Shown in pieces: positions 18,163-26,579 of a DNA stretch of 64,000 nucleotides (its first letter is position 1; every line of letters starts with the position of its first letter). The stretch is taken from contig CAMDNW010000004.1 of NCBI GenBank assembly GCA_945903275.1, forward strand, positions 81,491-145,490, read 5' to 3'. Below the pieces are notes generated by a model that saw nothing but the letters and a program-made list of their open reading frames with translations, did not search any database and was not told the origin of the DNA. The translations under genes were made by a program, and so were the position numbers. The stretch comes from Thermoflexus hugenholtzii JAD2 (GTDB lineage: Bacteria; Chloroflexota; Dehalococcoidia; UBA2979).

Positions 18163-18966
18163 CTAGATGATCCGGGCGTCGCGCAGCGCCTGCGCCAGTG
18201 CTTGCGCCTGCGCTTCGGGCGTATCGCCCTCGATGATCTGCACCGCGCCGCCGGCCTCAGGTTGCGCGAGGCGTTCAAGGCGCAGTCGGGAGCCGGCCTT
18301 GCCGACACTGGCGGCGTCGAGGCCGAGGTCGGCGGCGGTCCAGGTGGTCACGGTCTTCTTCGCGGCCTGCATGATTTGCTGGAGTTTCGGGTAGCGCGGG
18401 TCGCCGAGTTCGTTGGAGACGGTGATGACCGCGGGGAGCGGCATGCGTACGGTCTCGAAGCCGTCGAGCAGCACACGCTGCACGAGCAGCGCACCGTCCG
18501 CGGCCTGCACGTCCTTCGCGACGATCGCGCCGGGCCAGCCGAGTTCCTCGGCGATACCGAGGCCAACTTGGCCCATGTCCCAGTCCGCGGCCTGACGGCC
18601 ACAGATGACCGCGTCCACATCGCCGAGTTTCTTGATCGCCGCCGCCAAAGCGTGTGCGGTCGTGTAGGAGTCGCCGCCCTCGAAAGCATCGTCGTTGAGC
18701 AGTACGCCTTCATCGGCACCCATCGCGAGCACCTGCTTGATGGCGGCCTGCGCGCTCTCCTTGCCAAGCGAGATGACGGTGACTTTGCTTTCGCCGACCT
18801 TCTCTTTGATACGGAGAGCAGCCTCGGCGGCCTGTGCGTCGAAGGGGCTGAGCACCGGAGAGATGCCGGGGACGGGGACGACGGCGTTCGCGACCGTATC
18901 GATCTTGAACGCCGAAGGCGGTGTCTCGGGATCGGGGATCTGCTTGGCGCAGACGACGAGATGCAT
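18163..18966 (-). CDS. etfB: Electron transfer flavoprotein, beta subunit
   Basis: A 267-residue ETF beta subunit (AMP-binding, heterodimer partner of EtfA). Signature segments: 'HLVVCAKQIPDPE', 'SPFDAQAAEAALRIKEK', 'LAMGADEGVLLNDDAFEGGDSYTTA', 'DAVICGRQAADWDMGQVGLGIAEELGWP' and 'RYPKLQQIMQAAKK', which contains the ETF-beta recognition loop position. Length and motif order are normal. It lies directly downstream of the FeS oxidoreductase and upstream of etfA. Confidence 0.96.
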   Translation of the reverse strand: MHLVVCAKQIPDPETPPSAFKIDTVANAVVPVPGISPVLSPFDAQAAEAALRIKEKVGESKVTVISLGKESAQAAIKQVLAMGADEGVLLNDDAFEGGDSYTTAHALAAAIKKLGDVDAVICGRQAADWDMGQVGLGIAEELGWPGAIVAKDVQAADGALLVQRVLLDGFETVRMPLPAVITVSNELGDPRYPKLQQIMQAAKKTVTTWTAADLGLDAASVGKAGSRLRLERLAQPEAGGAVQIIEGDTPEAQAQALAQALRDARII

Positions 18967-19024
18967 AGAGGTTGCTCCTCAGATTGCGGACGAGGCTATG
19001 CCGCGCGGGCCGGCGAGATGGTGG

Positions 19025-21229
19025 CTACGACGATTGGCTGCCCCGACCCGCGCCATCCGTGCCGAAGACTGCCCGGTCCAGCAGTTCCGCCACGTCGAAC
19101 ACGCGCATGCGGCCCTCTTCCTGCGGCTGCACTGCAGGGATCCCATCTTCGAACATTTGGATGCAGAAGGGACAGTTGGATATCACGCTTTGTGCCCCGG
19201 TTTGCATCGCTTCTTCAGCACGTACGTGGTTAACGCGCCGTGCGCCCACCTCTTCCAGCCACATATTGCCGCCACCAGCGCCGCAGCAAAGGCCGCGGCT
19301 CATGGAGCGCTGCATCTCCGTGACCTTCGCGCCGGGGAGGAACTCGATGATCTGGCGGGGCGCCTCGTAGACGCCGTTCATGCGGCCGAGGTAGCAGGAA
19401 TCATGGTACGTGACCTGCTCCGCGATGGGGTACTGCGGCTTGAGATCACCCTGCTGGAGCGACTTCGCGAGGAACTCGGTGTGATGGAGCACCTCAAAGC
19501 GGCCGCCGAACTGCGGGTACTCGTTCTTGAAGGTGTTGAAGCAGTGCGGGCAGTTGGTGATCACGCGCTGGACGTTCTTGGCCTTGAACGTCTCGACCAA
19601 TTGACCAGCGAGGATCTGGTAGAGGTACTCATTGCCGAGACGGCGGGCGGGGTCGCCGCTGCACGTCTCTTCCTGCCCGAGCACGCCGAAGGAGGCGCCT
19701 GCCTCGCGCAGCAGGCGGAAGACCGACTGCGTGACCGGCAGGTTGCGCTCCACCAGCGAGCCGGCACAGCCGACCCAGTAGAGGTATTCCTGTGAGCCGT
19801 CGAAGATCGGCACCTCACCAAGGCCTTCCATCCACGAGGTGCGCGTGAGGGTGGCACCACGCCAGGGGTGGCCGCGCTGTTCGAGGTTCTCGAGGGCGGC
19901 TTGCGCCGTCGCGGGGACGCGCGCTTCGTCCATCACGAGATAGCGGCGCATGTCGACGATGGTCGGGACGTGCTCGATGAGCACGGGGCACTCCTGCACA
20001 CATGCGCCACAGGTGCGGCAGGCCCAGAGCGTCTCGTCTTTGATGACCTCCCCAACCATCGCAAGCGGTGAGACGGCGCGAACATCGTGCCCCTCGTGGC
20101 CCGCGTGCTGGATCGCGGGGCCAACGTCGGCGAGGTGCAACTTGAGATCCTGGATCAAGTGCATCGGCGAGAGCGGCTGGCCGGCGATATTCGCAGGGCA
20201 GACGGCGGTGCAGCGACCACAGCTGACGCAGGCATCGAGTTCAAACAGTTGCTTCCAGGTGAAGTCTTGAATCTGACCGACGCCGAAGACCTCGCGCTCC
20301 TCGATGTTCTCGATTTTGGTAAGGCGGCCAGGAGAGTCGGTGCGGAGCAGGAAGGCGTTGATGGGGGCGAAAAACATGTGGTCGAGCTTGGTGAACACGA
20401 TCAAGCCGAGCCAGCCCATCGCGAGCACGAGGTGACCCCACCACATCCAGACGTGCGCACTGAGCAATTGCGGTTCCTCGAACTCGAACAGCGCGAGGAA
20501 ATGGGCCACTCCGAAGGAAACGAACGACCAACGCGCCCAGTCGGGGTGCTGCACGAGTTCGTCCACAGTGATGCGCAGCGACTCGACCGCAAAGCCGGTC
20601 AGGAGGATTAAGCCGAGGCCCCAGATGATCAGATGATCTTCGAGGCGCTCGTCCCAGTGGATGCGATGGAGGTTATCGATGTAGCGGCGATAGAGCGCCA
20701 TGCCCACACCGACGAGACCGACGAGACCGAACAGATCGCCGTAGAACGAGAAGAACAGGTAATAAGGGCCGCGCAGGAAGTGGAGTGAAAAGTCATCATC
20801 GATGGCGACCTGGGCTGTCACAAACGTCAGTACGACGATTGACGAGAAGATGCACCAGTGCATCACCGCTGCGTAGCGGTCACGGCCAATCTTCTCCTGC
20901 GCGAGACCGAGTCGTACCGCGTTACGGAGCCGCTGAGAAACCTCGTCACGCAGATTGGGGGTGGGCTGGCCGATCGCCCAAAGCGTGGCGTGGCGTCCGA
21001 AGCCGTATATGAGCAAACCGACGAGCGACGCCGTAAAGACGTAGACGGCCCACGGCTGGGCGACGTTAAAAAATATCTCGCGGGTAGCGGTTCGTTCCGC
21101 CTCGACGGATGTGATGAGGCCGAGAGCCGACAGGCCCAGCGCAGGCCCCCACCACGCGCCGAGGAGACGAGCGCGGGATTGCACGGGCCGGATATCCGAC
21201 CGCTGATCGCTGCCCCGCGCCGTCAACAT
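19025..21229 (-). CDS. Membrane Fe-S oxidoreductase (EtfD-like; NarI-like, 2x[4Fe-4S] and CCG domains)
   Basis: A 734-residue protein. The N-terminal third has about six membrane helices with a NarI-like haem b region (MHWCIFSSIVVLTFVTAQ, HFLALFEF). Then come two [4Fe-4S] motifs, 'CVSCGRCTAVCP' (about residue 332) and 'CRTCGACVQECP' (about 405), and two CCG (heterodisulfide reductase HdrB-like) domains: 'YWVGCAGSL ... NCPHCFNTF' and 'YHDSCYLGRMNG ... GLCCGAGGG'. This architecture is that of the EtfD/FixX-independent ETF:quinone route described for mycobacteria and related bacteria. Immediate linkage to etfBA supports a role in moving electrons from reduced ETF to menaquinone. It is 7 bases downstream of the acyl-CoA ligase. 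Confidence 0.92.
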   Translation of the reverse strand: MLTARGSDQRSDIRPVQSRARLLGAWWGPALGLSALGLITSVEAERTATREIFFNVAQPWAVYVFTASLVGLLIYGFGRHATLWAIGQPTPNLRDEVSQRLRNAVRLGLAQEKIGRDRYAAVMHWCIFSSIVVLTFVTAQVAIDDDFSLHFLRGPYYLFFSFYGDLFGLVGLVGVGMALYRRYIDNLHRIHWDERLEDHLIIWGLGLILLTGFAVESLRITVDELVQHPDWARWSFVSFGVAHFLALFEFEEPQLLSAHVWMWWGHLVLAMGWLGLIVFTKLDHMFFAPINAFLLRTDSPGRLTKIENIEEREVFGVGQIQDFTWKQLFELDACVSCGRCTAVCPANIAGQPLSPMHLIQDLKLHLADVGPAIQHAGHEGHDVRAVSPLAMVGEVIKDETLWACRTCGACVQECPVLIEHVPTIVDMRRYLVMDEARVPATAQAALENLEQRGHPWRGATLTRTSWMEGLGEVPIFDGSQEYLYWVGCAGSLVERNLPVTQSVFRLLREAGASFGVLGQEETCSGDPARRLGNEYLYQILAGQLVETFKAKNVQRVITNCPHCFNTFKNEYPQFGGRFEVLHHTEFLAKSLQQGDLKPQYPIAEQVTYHDSCYLGRMNGVYEAPRQIIEFLPGAKVTEMQRSMSRGLCCGAGGGNMWLEEVGARRVNHVRAEEAMQTGAQSVISNCPFCIQMFEDGIPAVQPQEEGRMRVFDVAELLDRAVFGTDGAGRGSQSS

Positions 21230-21236
21230 ATGCTGC

Positions 21237-22808
21237 CTAAGACCTGGCCGGAATGGCCTGCCCGTACATCTGGCGCAGATCTGTCTTCAGGATCTTGCCT
21301 AGGTGGTTGCGGGGCAGTTCATCCACCCACTGGTAAGCCGCAGGCGCCTTGTAGGAGGCGATGCGCGACTTCACGTAGGTAGTGAGTTCATCTTCCGACG
21401 GCTTCTGCGCACCGTCTGCGGCGACGATGATGGCCTTTACCACCTCTCCCCACTCAACATCCGGGACGCCAATAACGGCGGCTTCGGCGATCGCAATGTG
21501 GTCTTCAAGTACGTTCTCAATCTCGCCGGGCGAGATGTTCTCGCCGCCTCGGATGACCAAGTCCTTAATGCGACCAGTGATGAAGAGGTAGTTGTCCTGG
21601 TCGAGGTAGCCAACGTCACCCGTGTGCAGCCAACCATCAACCACCGCTGAGGCGGTTTCTGCTTCGCGCTTCTGATACTCCCGCATGATGCGGTCGCCGC
21701 GGATCGAGATTTCGCCTTCCTTGCCTTGCGGCAGGAGTGTAGCGTCGGCGGCCATGATGCCGACCTCGATGTCTGGCATCGGGCGACCGACAGAACGCAG
21801 ACGGGCGATCTTGAGGTCGTTCTGCTCAGGCGTCCCGTCCAGCCGGTGGTCGTCCGGACCGAGGTAGGACATGGTCGAAGTCGACTCAGTCTGGCCATAG
21901 GCGTTCATCAGGCCACAGGTGAAGGTGTCGATTGCCTTGCGGACGACCTCGAACGGCATTGGTGCGGCACCGTAGGTGATGAGTTGGAGCGACGAGATGT
22001 CATACTTCGCGAAGTCATCGACTTCCATAATGCGCTTGAGCATGGTGGGGACAACGAAGGCGTGAGAGACCTTCTCCTTCTCGACGATCTGGAGCCATCC
22101 CGACGGGTCGAAAGCCGGAAGGATGGCAAGTTTGCGACCAGCCCAGATCGAGCCAAGCATCGTGGTCGCACCGGCGACGTGGAACAGCGGCACCGAGACC
22201 AGAGTTACATCCTGCTTCGCGGTTGGGTCGACCGGGTTCTGGGTGTTGACGACGTACGCAGTGAGCGCCTTGTGCGAGAGCACCACGCCCTTTGGCAGCG
22301 AGGTCGTGCCGGAGGTGTAGATGACAATCGCAGCATCGTTGTCATCGACTTCGGTGAAGACCATCTCGTCCGCGCCGCTGTTGCGCATGTCCTCGAAGGT
22401 GGTCAGGCCGTCGGCCTTGAAGTCCAAGGCAATGACGTTCTTGATATTCGGCAGGTTGCCTTTGATCTCCTTGTAGAGTGGGTAGTAGCGCTCCGAAAGG
22501 AACAGAATGTTCACATCAGAAGCGTCACACATGTACTGGAGTTCTTCCGGCTTGGCGCGGAAGTTTAGCGGTACGAAGGTCGCACCGATGGTGGCGCTGG
22601 CGTAGTACAACTCGACGAACTTGGTCGAGTTCACGGCCATGATGCCGACGTTCTGGCCCTTGCCCACGCCGAGGCTCTGCAGTGCGTTCGCGAGCTGGTT
22701 GACCCGCGACTGCAACTCCGAATACGTGACGCGCTCATCCGGGTCTGCCAGTGCCTCGCGATCGGGCACCATGCTTCCGGCGATCGTCAGGATTTCAGCG
22801 GTGTTCAC
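21237..22808 (-). CDS. Acyl-CoA ligase (AMP-binding, long-chain type)
   Basis: A 523-residue ANL-superfamily ligase activating carboxylic acids to CoA thioesters. Motifs: 'IVIYTSGTTSLPKGVVLSH' (P-loop), 'YGAAPMPFEVVRKA', 'MNAYGQTES', 'DGWLHTGDVGYLDQDNYLFITGRIKDLVIRGGENISPGEIE' (A8 hinge) and 'NHLGKILKTDLRQ' with the catalytic lysine. All are intact. The position between a crotonase and the ETF system suggests fatty or aromatic acid activation for beta-oxidation; the substrate is not determined. About 220 bases separate it from the upstream Rieske-like gene. Confidence 0.95.
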   Translation of the reverse strand: MNTAEILTIAGSMVPDREALADPDERVTYSELQSRVNQLANALQSLGVGKGQNVGIMAVNSTKFVELYYASATIGATFVPLNFRAKPEELQYMCDASDVNILFLSERYYPLYKEIKGNLPNIKNVIALDFKADGLTTFEDMRNSGADEMVFTEVDDNDAAIVIYTSGTTSLPKGVVLSHKALTAYVVNTQNPVDPTAKQDVTLVSVPLFHVAGATTMLGSIWAGRKLAILPAFDPSGWLQIVEKEKVSHAFVVPTMLKRIMEVDDFAKYDISSLQLITYGAAPMPFEVVRKAIDTFTCGLMNAYGQTESTSTMSYLGPDDHRLDGTPEQNDLKIARLRSVGRPMPDIEVGIMAADATLLPQGKEGEISIRGDRIMREYQKREAETASAVVDGWLHTGDVGYLDQDNYLFITGRIKDLVIRGGENISPGEIENVLEDHIAIAEAAVIGVPDVEWGEVVKAIIVAADGAQKPSEDELTTYVKSRIASYKAPAAYQWVDELPRNHLGKILKTDLRQMYGQAIPARS

Positions 22809-22863
22809 GATCCACCCCCCTTCGCGGCCTTCCGACCGTGCTTGTGCGCTACTCGCGTAGCCG

Positions 22864-22916
22864 CGCCTTTAGGCGCCTGTCCTCATTTTGCTCCACACAC
22901 CCGGCCGCATGGCCGG
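22864..22916. terminator. Two short hairpins in the gap before the acyl-CoA ligase
   Basis: The 222-base gap 22809-23030 contains GCGCCT-TT-AGGCGC at 22864-22877 and CCGGCC-GCAT-GGCCGG at 22901-22916, both perfect. Read on the minus strand they follow the Rieske-like gene and could attenuate transcription into the ligase-etf part of the operon. Neither has a clear T-tract, so the terminator call is tentative. Confidence 0.3.
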
Positions 22917-23030
22917 CCGGTCACAAGCACAGCAGATAGCATACTCATCCGAGTGCGTCGCGCCTCACCCGACGGGGAAGCGTCGCCACTATACTCAGGC
23001 CCGCCGCCACCTGCCACCTGCGGGGTGTCC

Positions 23031-23537
23031 TTATCGAGGTGGTGGCTGGCGGTTGCCCAGCACCTCCACCTGCACACGCTTTGACCCGTCCGGCTGGGTC
23101 TTGGACTGCACCACGAACGTCCGCATCGGCTGCTCCGTGCCCTGTAGGACATCGCCGCTTGCCGCCCAAACGCCACCACTGCACGGATCTTCGTAGGCAC
23201 CTGGAATCTGACGGGGGTTCTTCAATGCGCCTCGGGGGTCATCCGGGAGCCAGCGAACGGCGCAGCCAGAGCGAGCGATGCCATCGACGGCGCGAATACG
23301 GCCATTCTCAACACCGATGAGGTAGAGGTTCTGCTCCGGGAACACGATGACCTCGCCGATGGCAAACCGGCTCTCAGCACCGGCATCGAGCAGCAGCACA
23401 GGCACGTCCGGCCCGCCAGCCATGATGCCGCGCGCCCAGCCAAAGATGCCGAATGCAGTCACTAACACGATTACGCCGACGGTGATTCGCGCCCCCATCG
23501 GGCCGAGTCCGGGTTGCTGCGTCGTGGTCTGTGTCAC
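23031..23537 (-). CDS. Membrane-anchored protein with a degenerate Rieske-like domain
   Basis: A 168-residue protein with one N-terminal membrane helix (ITVGVIVLVTAFGIFGW, residues 17-33) and a C-terminal domain reading FAIGEVIVFPEQNLYLIGVE, 'GIARSGCAVRWLPDD', 'YEDPCSGGVWAASGDVLQGTEQPMRTF'. The spacing resembles a Rieske fold ('R-x-x-C-x-x-x-W ... F-x-x-PC-x-G-x-x-x-x-x-x-G-x-x-x-x-G-P-x-x-R'), yet the second cysteine and both histidines needed for a [2Fe-2S] cluster are absent. A single cysteine remains in each box. It is thus probably a cofactor-less structural relative. The position in the beta-oxidation/ETF unit suggests an electron-transfer accessory role (inference). Confidence 0.65.
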   Translation of the reverse strand: MTQTTTQQPGLGPMGARITVGVIVLVTAFGIFGWARGIMAGGPDVPVLLLDAGAESRFAIGEVIVFPEQNLYLIGVENGRIRAVDGIARSGCAVRWLPDDPRGALKNPRQIPGAYEDPCSGGVWAASGDVLQGTEQPMRTFVVQSKTQPDGSKRVQVEVLGNRQPPPR

Positions 23538-23564
23538 CGAGCCTCCATGCTCACTCGCCGTTCG

Positions 23565-24290
23565 TTACGTTGAACGCACAGTCGCCGCGAGGCGACGTTC
23601 GAGTGCGAGGCCTTCAGCCAAGGGGAGGTCGAGGCCGTCCGCGACGGCGCGTTTGGTCGCGCGGACGGCAGCGGGAGGCATTGACGCTAACAGTGTGGCC
23701 CAGCGACGCGCGGTGGGGAGCAGTTCGGCATGGGGGACAACGGCGTGGACAAGGCCGAGGCGGTAGGCCTCGGCAGCATCGACTGGCTCGCCGCTCGTCG
23801 CCATGCGGAGGGCATCACCGAGCGGGGCGTACCGGCCGATCAGTTGGGTGCCGCCTGCTGAGGGGATGTAGCCGAGGCGCACCTCGGGAATCGCGAGGCT
23901 TGACTCCACGCTCGCTACGCGCAGGTCGCAGTAGAGCGAAAGTTCCAGACCCGCGCCGTAGGCGAAGCCCTGGATCGCGGCGATCAGCGGGACGGAGAGC
24001 GAGGCAATCAGGCCCCAGACATCGCGCTCTTGCCGCGCGCGGCGCGCCTCGATATACGACAGTGCGGAACCGAACTCAGTGATGTCGGCACCGGCGGAGA
24101 GGGCGCGGTCGCCCGCGCCGGTGAAGACCGCGACGCGTACGGTTGGGTCGTCGCGCAGCAGGCAGAGTTGCGTCCACAACTCGTCGCGCATGGCCATATG
24201 CATGGCGTTGAGCCGCTCGGGCCGGTTGAGCGTCAACCAGACGATGTCGCCCTCGCGCTCCGCAAGGATGAACGGCGACCCGGCGGTCAT
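23565..24290 (-). CDS. Enoyl-CoA hydratase/isomerase family protein (crotonase)
   Basis: A 241-residue crotonase. Oxyanion-hole segment 'RALSAGADITEFG', second segment 'PLIAAIQGFAYGAGLELSLYCDLRVAS' and 'IPEVRLGYIPSAGGTQLIGR' are present; both catalytic glutamates of hydratases (in GAGLEL and IPEVRLG) are conserved, so a hydratase activity is plausible. It hydrates trans-2-enoyl-CoA in beta-oxidation, or an equivalent aromatic-degradation step. It lies between the two small paralogous genes upstream and the Rieske-like gene downstream on the minus strand. Confidence 0.92.
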   Translation of the reverse strand: MTAGSPFILAEREGDIVWLTLNRPERLNAMHMAMRDELWTQLCLLRDDPTVRVAVFTGAGDRALSAGADITEFGSALSYIEARRARQERDVWGLIASLSVPLIAAIQGFAYGAGLELSLYCDLRVASVESSLAIPEVRLGYIPSAGGTQLIGRYAPLGDALRMATSGEPVDAAEAYRLGLVHAVVPHAELLPTARRWATLLASMPPAAVRATKRAVADGLDLPLAEGLALERRLAATVRST

Positions 24291-24307
24291 CGGAGCATCA
24301 GCAAGGG

Positions 24308-24547
24308 CTAGACCCAGTCCGGTTTCGCGATCGGCTGCTTCTCTAGGTTGTCCTGCGTCTGGAGTAGTTCGACATTGATCTTCTGCGTGAGCAGTTGCAT
24401 ATCCGGCGACGAGCCGCGCATCGCGTCCTGCCGCCAGCGGCGCAGCGCGGCCTTGTCGGAGCGCGAGAGCGCCTTCAACTCCCCCATGGGAGCGAGCACG
24501 GCATCGAGCATCACCTGCACTTCTTCGAGAGTGAATTCCACTTTCAC
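24308..24547 (-). CDS. Small protein of unknown function, paralogue A
   Basis: A 79-residue protein (MKVEFTLEEVQVMLDAVLAP ... LSRSDKAALRRWRQDAMRGS). I do not recognise the family. It aligns by eye with the neighbouring 87-residue protein over the first 60 residues: V-x-x-x-LEE near the start, a mostly helical middle, and a shared 'LS-x-x-x-x-x-A-(I/L)-R-x-WR' motif. Predicted all-alpha, no cysteines, no membrane segment. Its start overlaps the stop of paralogue B as ATGA, and both sit between two crotonase genes, so they likely form a small complex linked to acyl-CoA metabolism (inference). Confidence 0.75.
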   Translation of the reverse strand: MKVEFTLEEVQVMLDAVLAPMGELKALSRSDKAALRRWRQDAMRGSSPDMQLLTQKINVELLQTQDNLEKQPIAKPDWV

Positions 24548-24807
24548 GAGCGCACCTCCGACTCCGTTACGAACAGGCCGCCGCGCAGCCGGAGCCGCCG
24601 CGTCGTGCGCTCATCGATCGAATTGCCCAGCGACTCGTTGAGCGTACCGACGAAGTCATCCAGTTCGCGTGTGCCCATCGCACGGTTCTTGCGCCACTCA
24701 CGGATGGCGTCCCTGCCTTCCTCGGACAACGTGATGTTGTCGAGGATTGTGCTGCTCATTCGCATGAGCACCGCATACGACTCTTCCAGGTTCAACAGCA
24801 CTTGCAT
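24544..24807 (-). CDS. Small protein of unknown function, paralogue B
   Basis: An 87-residue protein (MQVLLNLEESYAVLMRMSST ... LSEEGRDAIREWRKNRAMGT ... LRLRGGLFVTESEVRS). Not recognised. It shares with paralogue A the start V-x-x-x-LEE, the 'AIREWR' motif and overall helical character, and has a basic segment (TTRRLRLRG) near the C terminus that A lacks. It overlaps paralogue A by four bases. Tandem placement suggests an old duplication and an obligate pair. Confidence 0.75.
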   Translation of the reverse strand: MQVLLNLEESYAVLMRMSSTILDNITLSEEGRDAIREWRKNRAMGTRELDDFVGTLNESLGNSIDERTTRRLRLRGGLFVTESEVRS

Positions 24808-24848
24808 GTCGCGGCCCCGTCCCTCTCACGCTGTGTTGCCAGTGTGGG

Positions 24849-25607
24849 CTATCGCCCAGTGAAGCGCGGCTCACGCCGCTCTGTGAACGCCTGCACGCCC
24901 TCTGCACGGTCGGCGGTCGTCTGCAAGATAACGGTCAGGTCGAGTTCCGCGCGCAATCCCGCCTGAAGCGGCATGTCCAGCCCGCGAAATACGGCCTCCT
25001 TGGCATAGCGGGTGGCAATCGGGCCACGCGCAGCAATTGCCTGCGCGACCGCCAGTGCCGCCGCCCGCTCCTCACCCAACGGTACGACACGGGAGACTAG
25101 TCCGATGCGGCAGGCCTCGGCAGCGTCGATCACCTCGCCGGTCAGCAACAAGCGCAGCGCCTGAGCGCGACCGACCGCGCGGGGCAAGCGCTGGGTGCTA
25201 CCGGCCAGCGGCAGCATGCCATGAGCCGTCTCGGGCATTGCGAAGGTCGCACCCTCGGCGGCAAGTCTTATGTCACATGCGAGGGCGAGTTCAAGGCCCA
25301 CCGAGTGGGCCATGCCGTGTAGCACGACGACCGTTGGCTGAGGCAGCGCCGCCAGCGCGTCGCACCCCGCCCCAAGCGGGGCAACAAACGGGTCAAAACC
25401 GTCCGCAAGCGCCTCGGCGTCCCAGCCTACCGCGAAGTCCGAGCCGTCCGAGACCACCACGACGGCATAGACGCGGTCTATGGCATCCGTCAGTTGCTCG
25501 CACGCCCCCCGCAGCCCGTCCATGAAGGGACGGCCGATCCCGTTGGCAGGCGCAGTCAGCGTCAGCGTCGCAATTGGCCCATCCACAGAGATCGAAGCGA
25601 ACGGCAC
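24849..25607 (-). CDS. Enoyl-CoA hydratase/isomerase family protein (crotonase), first gene of the acyl-CoA unit
   Basis: A 252-residue crotonase: 'GSDFAVGWDAEAL' at the first oxyanion site, 'VVVLHGMAHSVGLELALACDIRLAA' and 'MPETAHGMLPLAGSTQRLPR'. The glutamates in GLEL and MPET are kept, although 'VGWD' replaces the usual AGAD, hinting at a changed substrate. It is 40 bases upstream of paralogue B and heads the minus-strand unit running to etfA. The 181-base gap to the divergent SDR gene at 25789 should hold the promoter. Confidence 0.9.
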   Translation of the reverse strand: MPFASISVDGPIATLTLTAPANGIGRPFMDGLRGACEQLTDAIDRVYAVVVVSDGSDFAVGWDAEALADGFDPFVAPLGAGCDALAALPQPTVVVLHGMAHSVGLELALACDIRLAAEGATFAMPETAHGMLPLAGSTQRLPRAVGRAQALRLLLTGEVIDAAEACRIGLVSRVVPLGEERAAALAVAQAIAARGPIATRYAKEAVFRGLDMPLQAGLRAELDLTVILQTTADRAEGVQAFTERREPRFTGR

Positions 25608-25788
25608 AGCGCCCTCGGTGCATGATTATGTTGTCGGCGGCGAATCGTAGGGTTGGCCGCGCAGAGGCGTCAAACCTCGGAGCGTGGTTCGATGCAGATT
25701 CGATGCAGAGGGGCGTGCTGGACGTGACGCGCCTGACTTGCGAGGATCGCGCCCTCGCCGGACGGCACAGTGACATGGAGAGTAGTGG

Positions 25789-26562
25789 ATGGACCTCGAC
25801 CTCAAGGGCCGGTCGGTGATCGTCACAGGCGCTAGCCGCGGCATTGGCCATGCCATCGCGACGGAGTTTGCGCGCGAAGGTGCGCGACTCACGATCTGCG
25901 CCCGCACGGCAGGCCCGCTCGAAGAGGCCGCCGCCCGCCTGACGGCTGAGACCGGGGCCGAGGTGCAGGCGGTCGCCTGCGACGTTACCGACCCCGCATC
26001 CGCCGAATTGATCGTGAACGCGGCCGTCCAGAGTTACGGCAGCATCGACGCCCTTGTGAACAACGCCGGAGGTAGCACCCGCTCGGACGACCTGGACACG
26101 CGCTGGCTGGGTACGTTCGACGCGAACGTACGGTCGATCGTGCGGATCATGCTCGCCGCCAAACCACACCTCGCGCAAGCGGTCGCCAACGGCGGGGGCG
26201 CGGTGGTCAATATCGCCTCGATCTACGGGCGGGAGAGCGGCGGCGGGCCGGAGTACAACTCGATGAAGTCGGGCCAGATCGCGATGTCGAAGGCGTACGC
26301 ACTCGACTGGGCGCGCGAGGGCATCCGCGTGAACACGGTCGCGCCCGGCTCGATTGCCTTCGAAGGCGGCGGGTGGGGTCGCCGGCTGGTTGAACAGCCC
26401 GAGGTGATGCGCGAGTTTATTGAGCACAACATTCCATCGGGCCGCTTCGGACGTGTGGATGAGATCGCGAACGTGGTGGTGTTCCTATGCTCGCCACGCG
26501 CCTCCTGGGTGCTGGGCGCATCCATCAACGTTGACGGCGGGCAATCCCGCTCGAACATTTAG
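25789..26562 (+). CDS. SDR-family oxidoreductase (FabG-like)
   Basis: A 257-residue short-chain dehydrogenase: NAD(P)-binding 'VTGASRGIGHAIA', 'LVNNAGGS', catalytic Ser and Tyr-x-x-x-Lys in 'NIASIYGRESGGGPEYNSMKSGQIAMSKAYA', and the C-terminal 'LCSPRASWVLGASINVDGGQ' typical of 3-oxoacyl-reductase-like SDRs. All catalytic residues are present. It is divergent from the acyl-CoA oxidation unit, so it could be the 3-hydroxyacyl-CoA dehydrogenase of the same pathway, but the substrate is not shown by sequence. Confidence 0.93.
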   Translation: MDLDLKGRSVIVTGASRGIGHAIATEFAREGARLTICARTAGPLEEAAARLTAETGAEVQAVACDVTDPASAELIVNAAVQSYGSIDALVNNAGGSTRSDDLDTRWLGTFDANVRSIVRIMLAAKPHLAQAVANGGGAVVNIASIYGRESGGGPEYNSMKSGQIAMSKAYALDWAREGIRVNTVAPGSIAFEGGGWGRRLVEQPEVMREFIEHNIPSGRFGRVDEIANVVVFLCSPRASWVLGASINVDGGQSRSNI

Positions 26563-26579
26563 GCGAAGGAAGCGATGCG

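Noticed and set aside
25608..25788. Small RNA gene between the divergent crotonase and SDR genes
   Set aside because: No conserved structure or terminator is visible; the gap is adequately explained as two divergent promoters.
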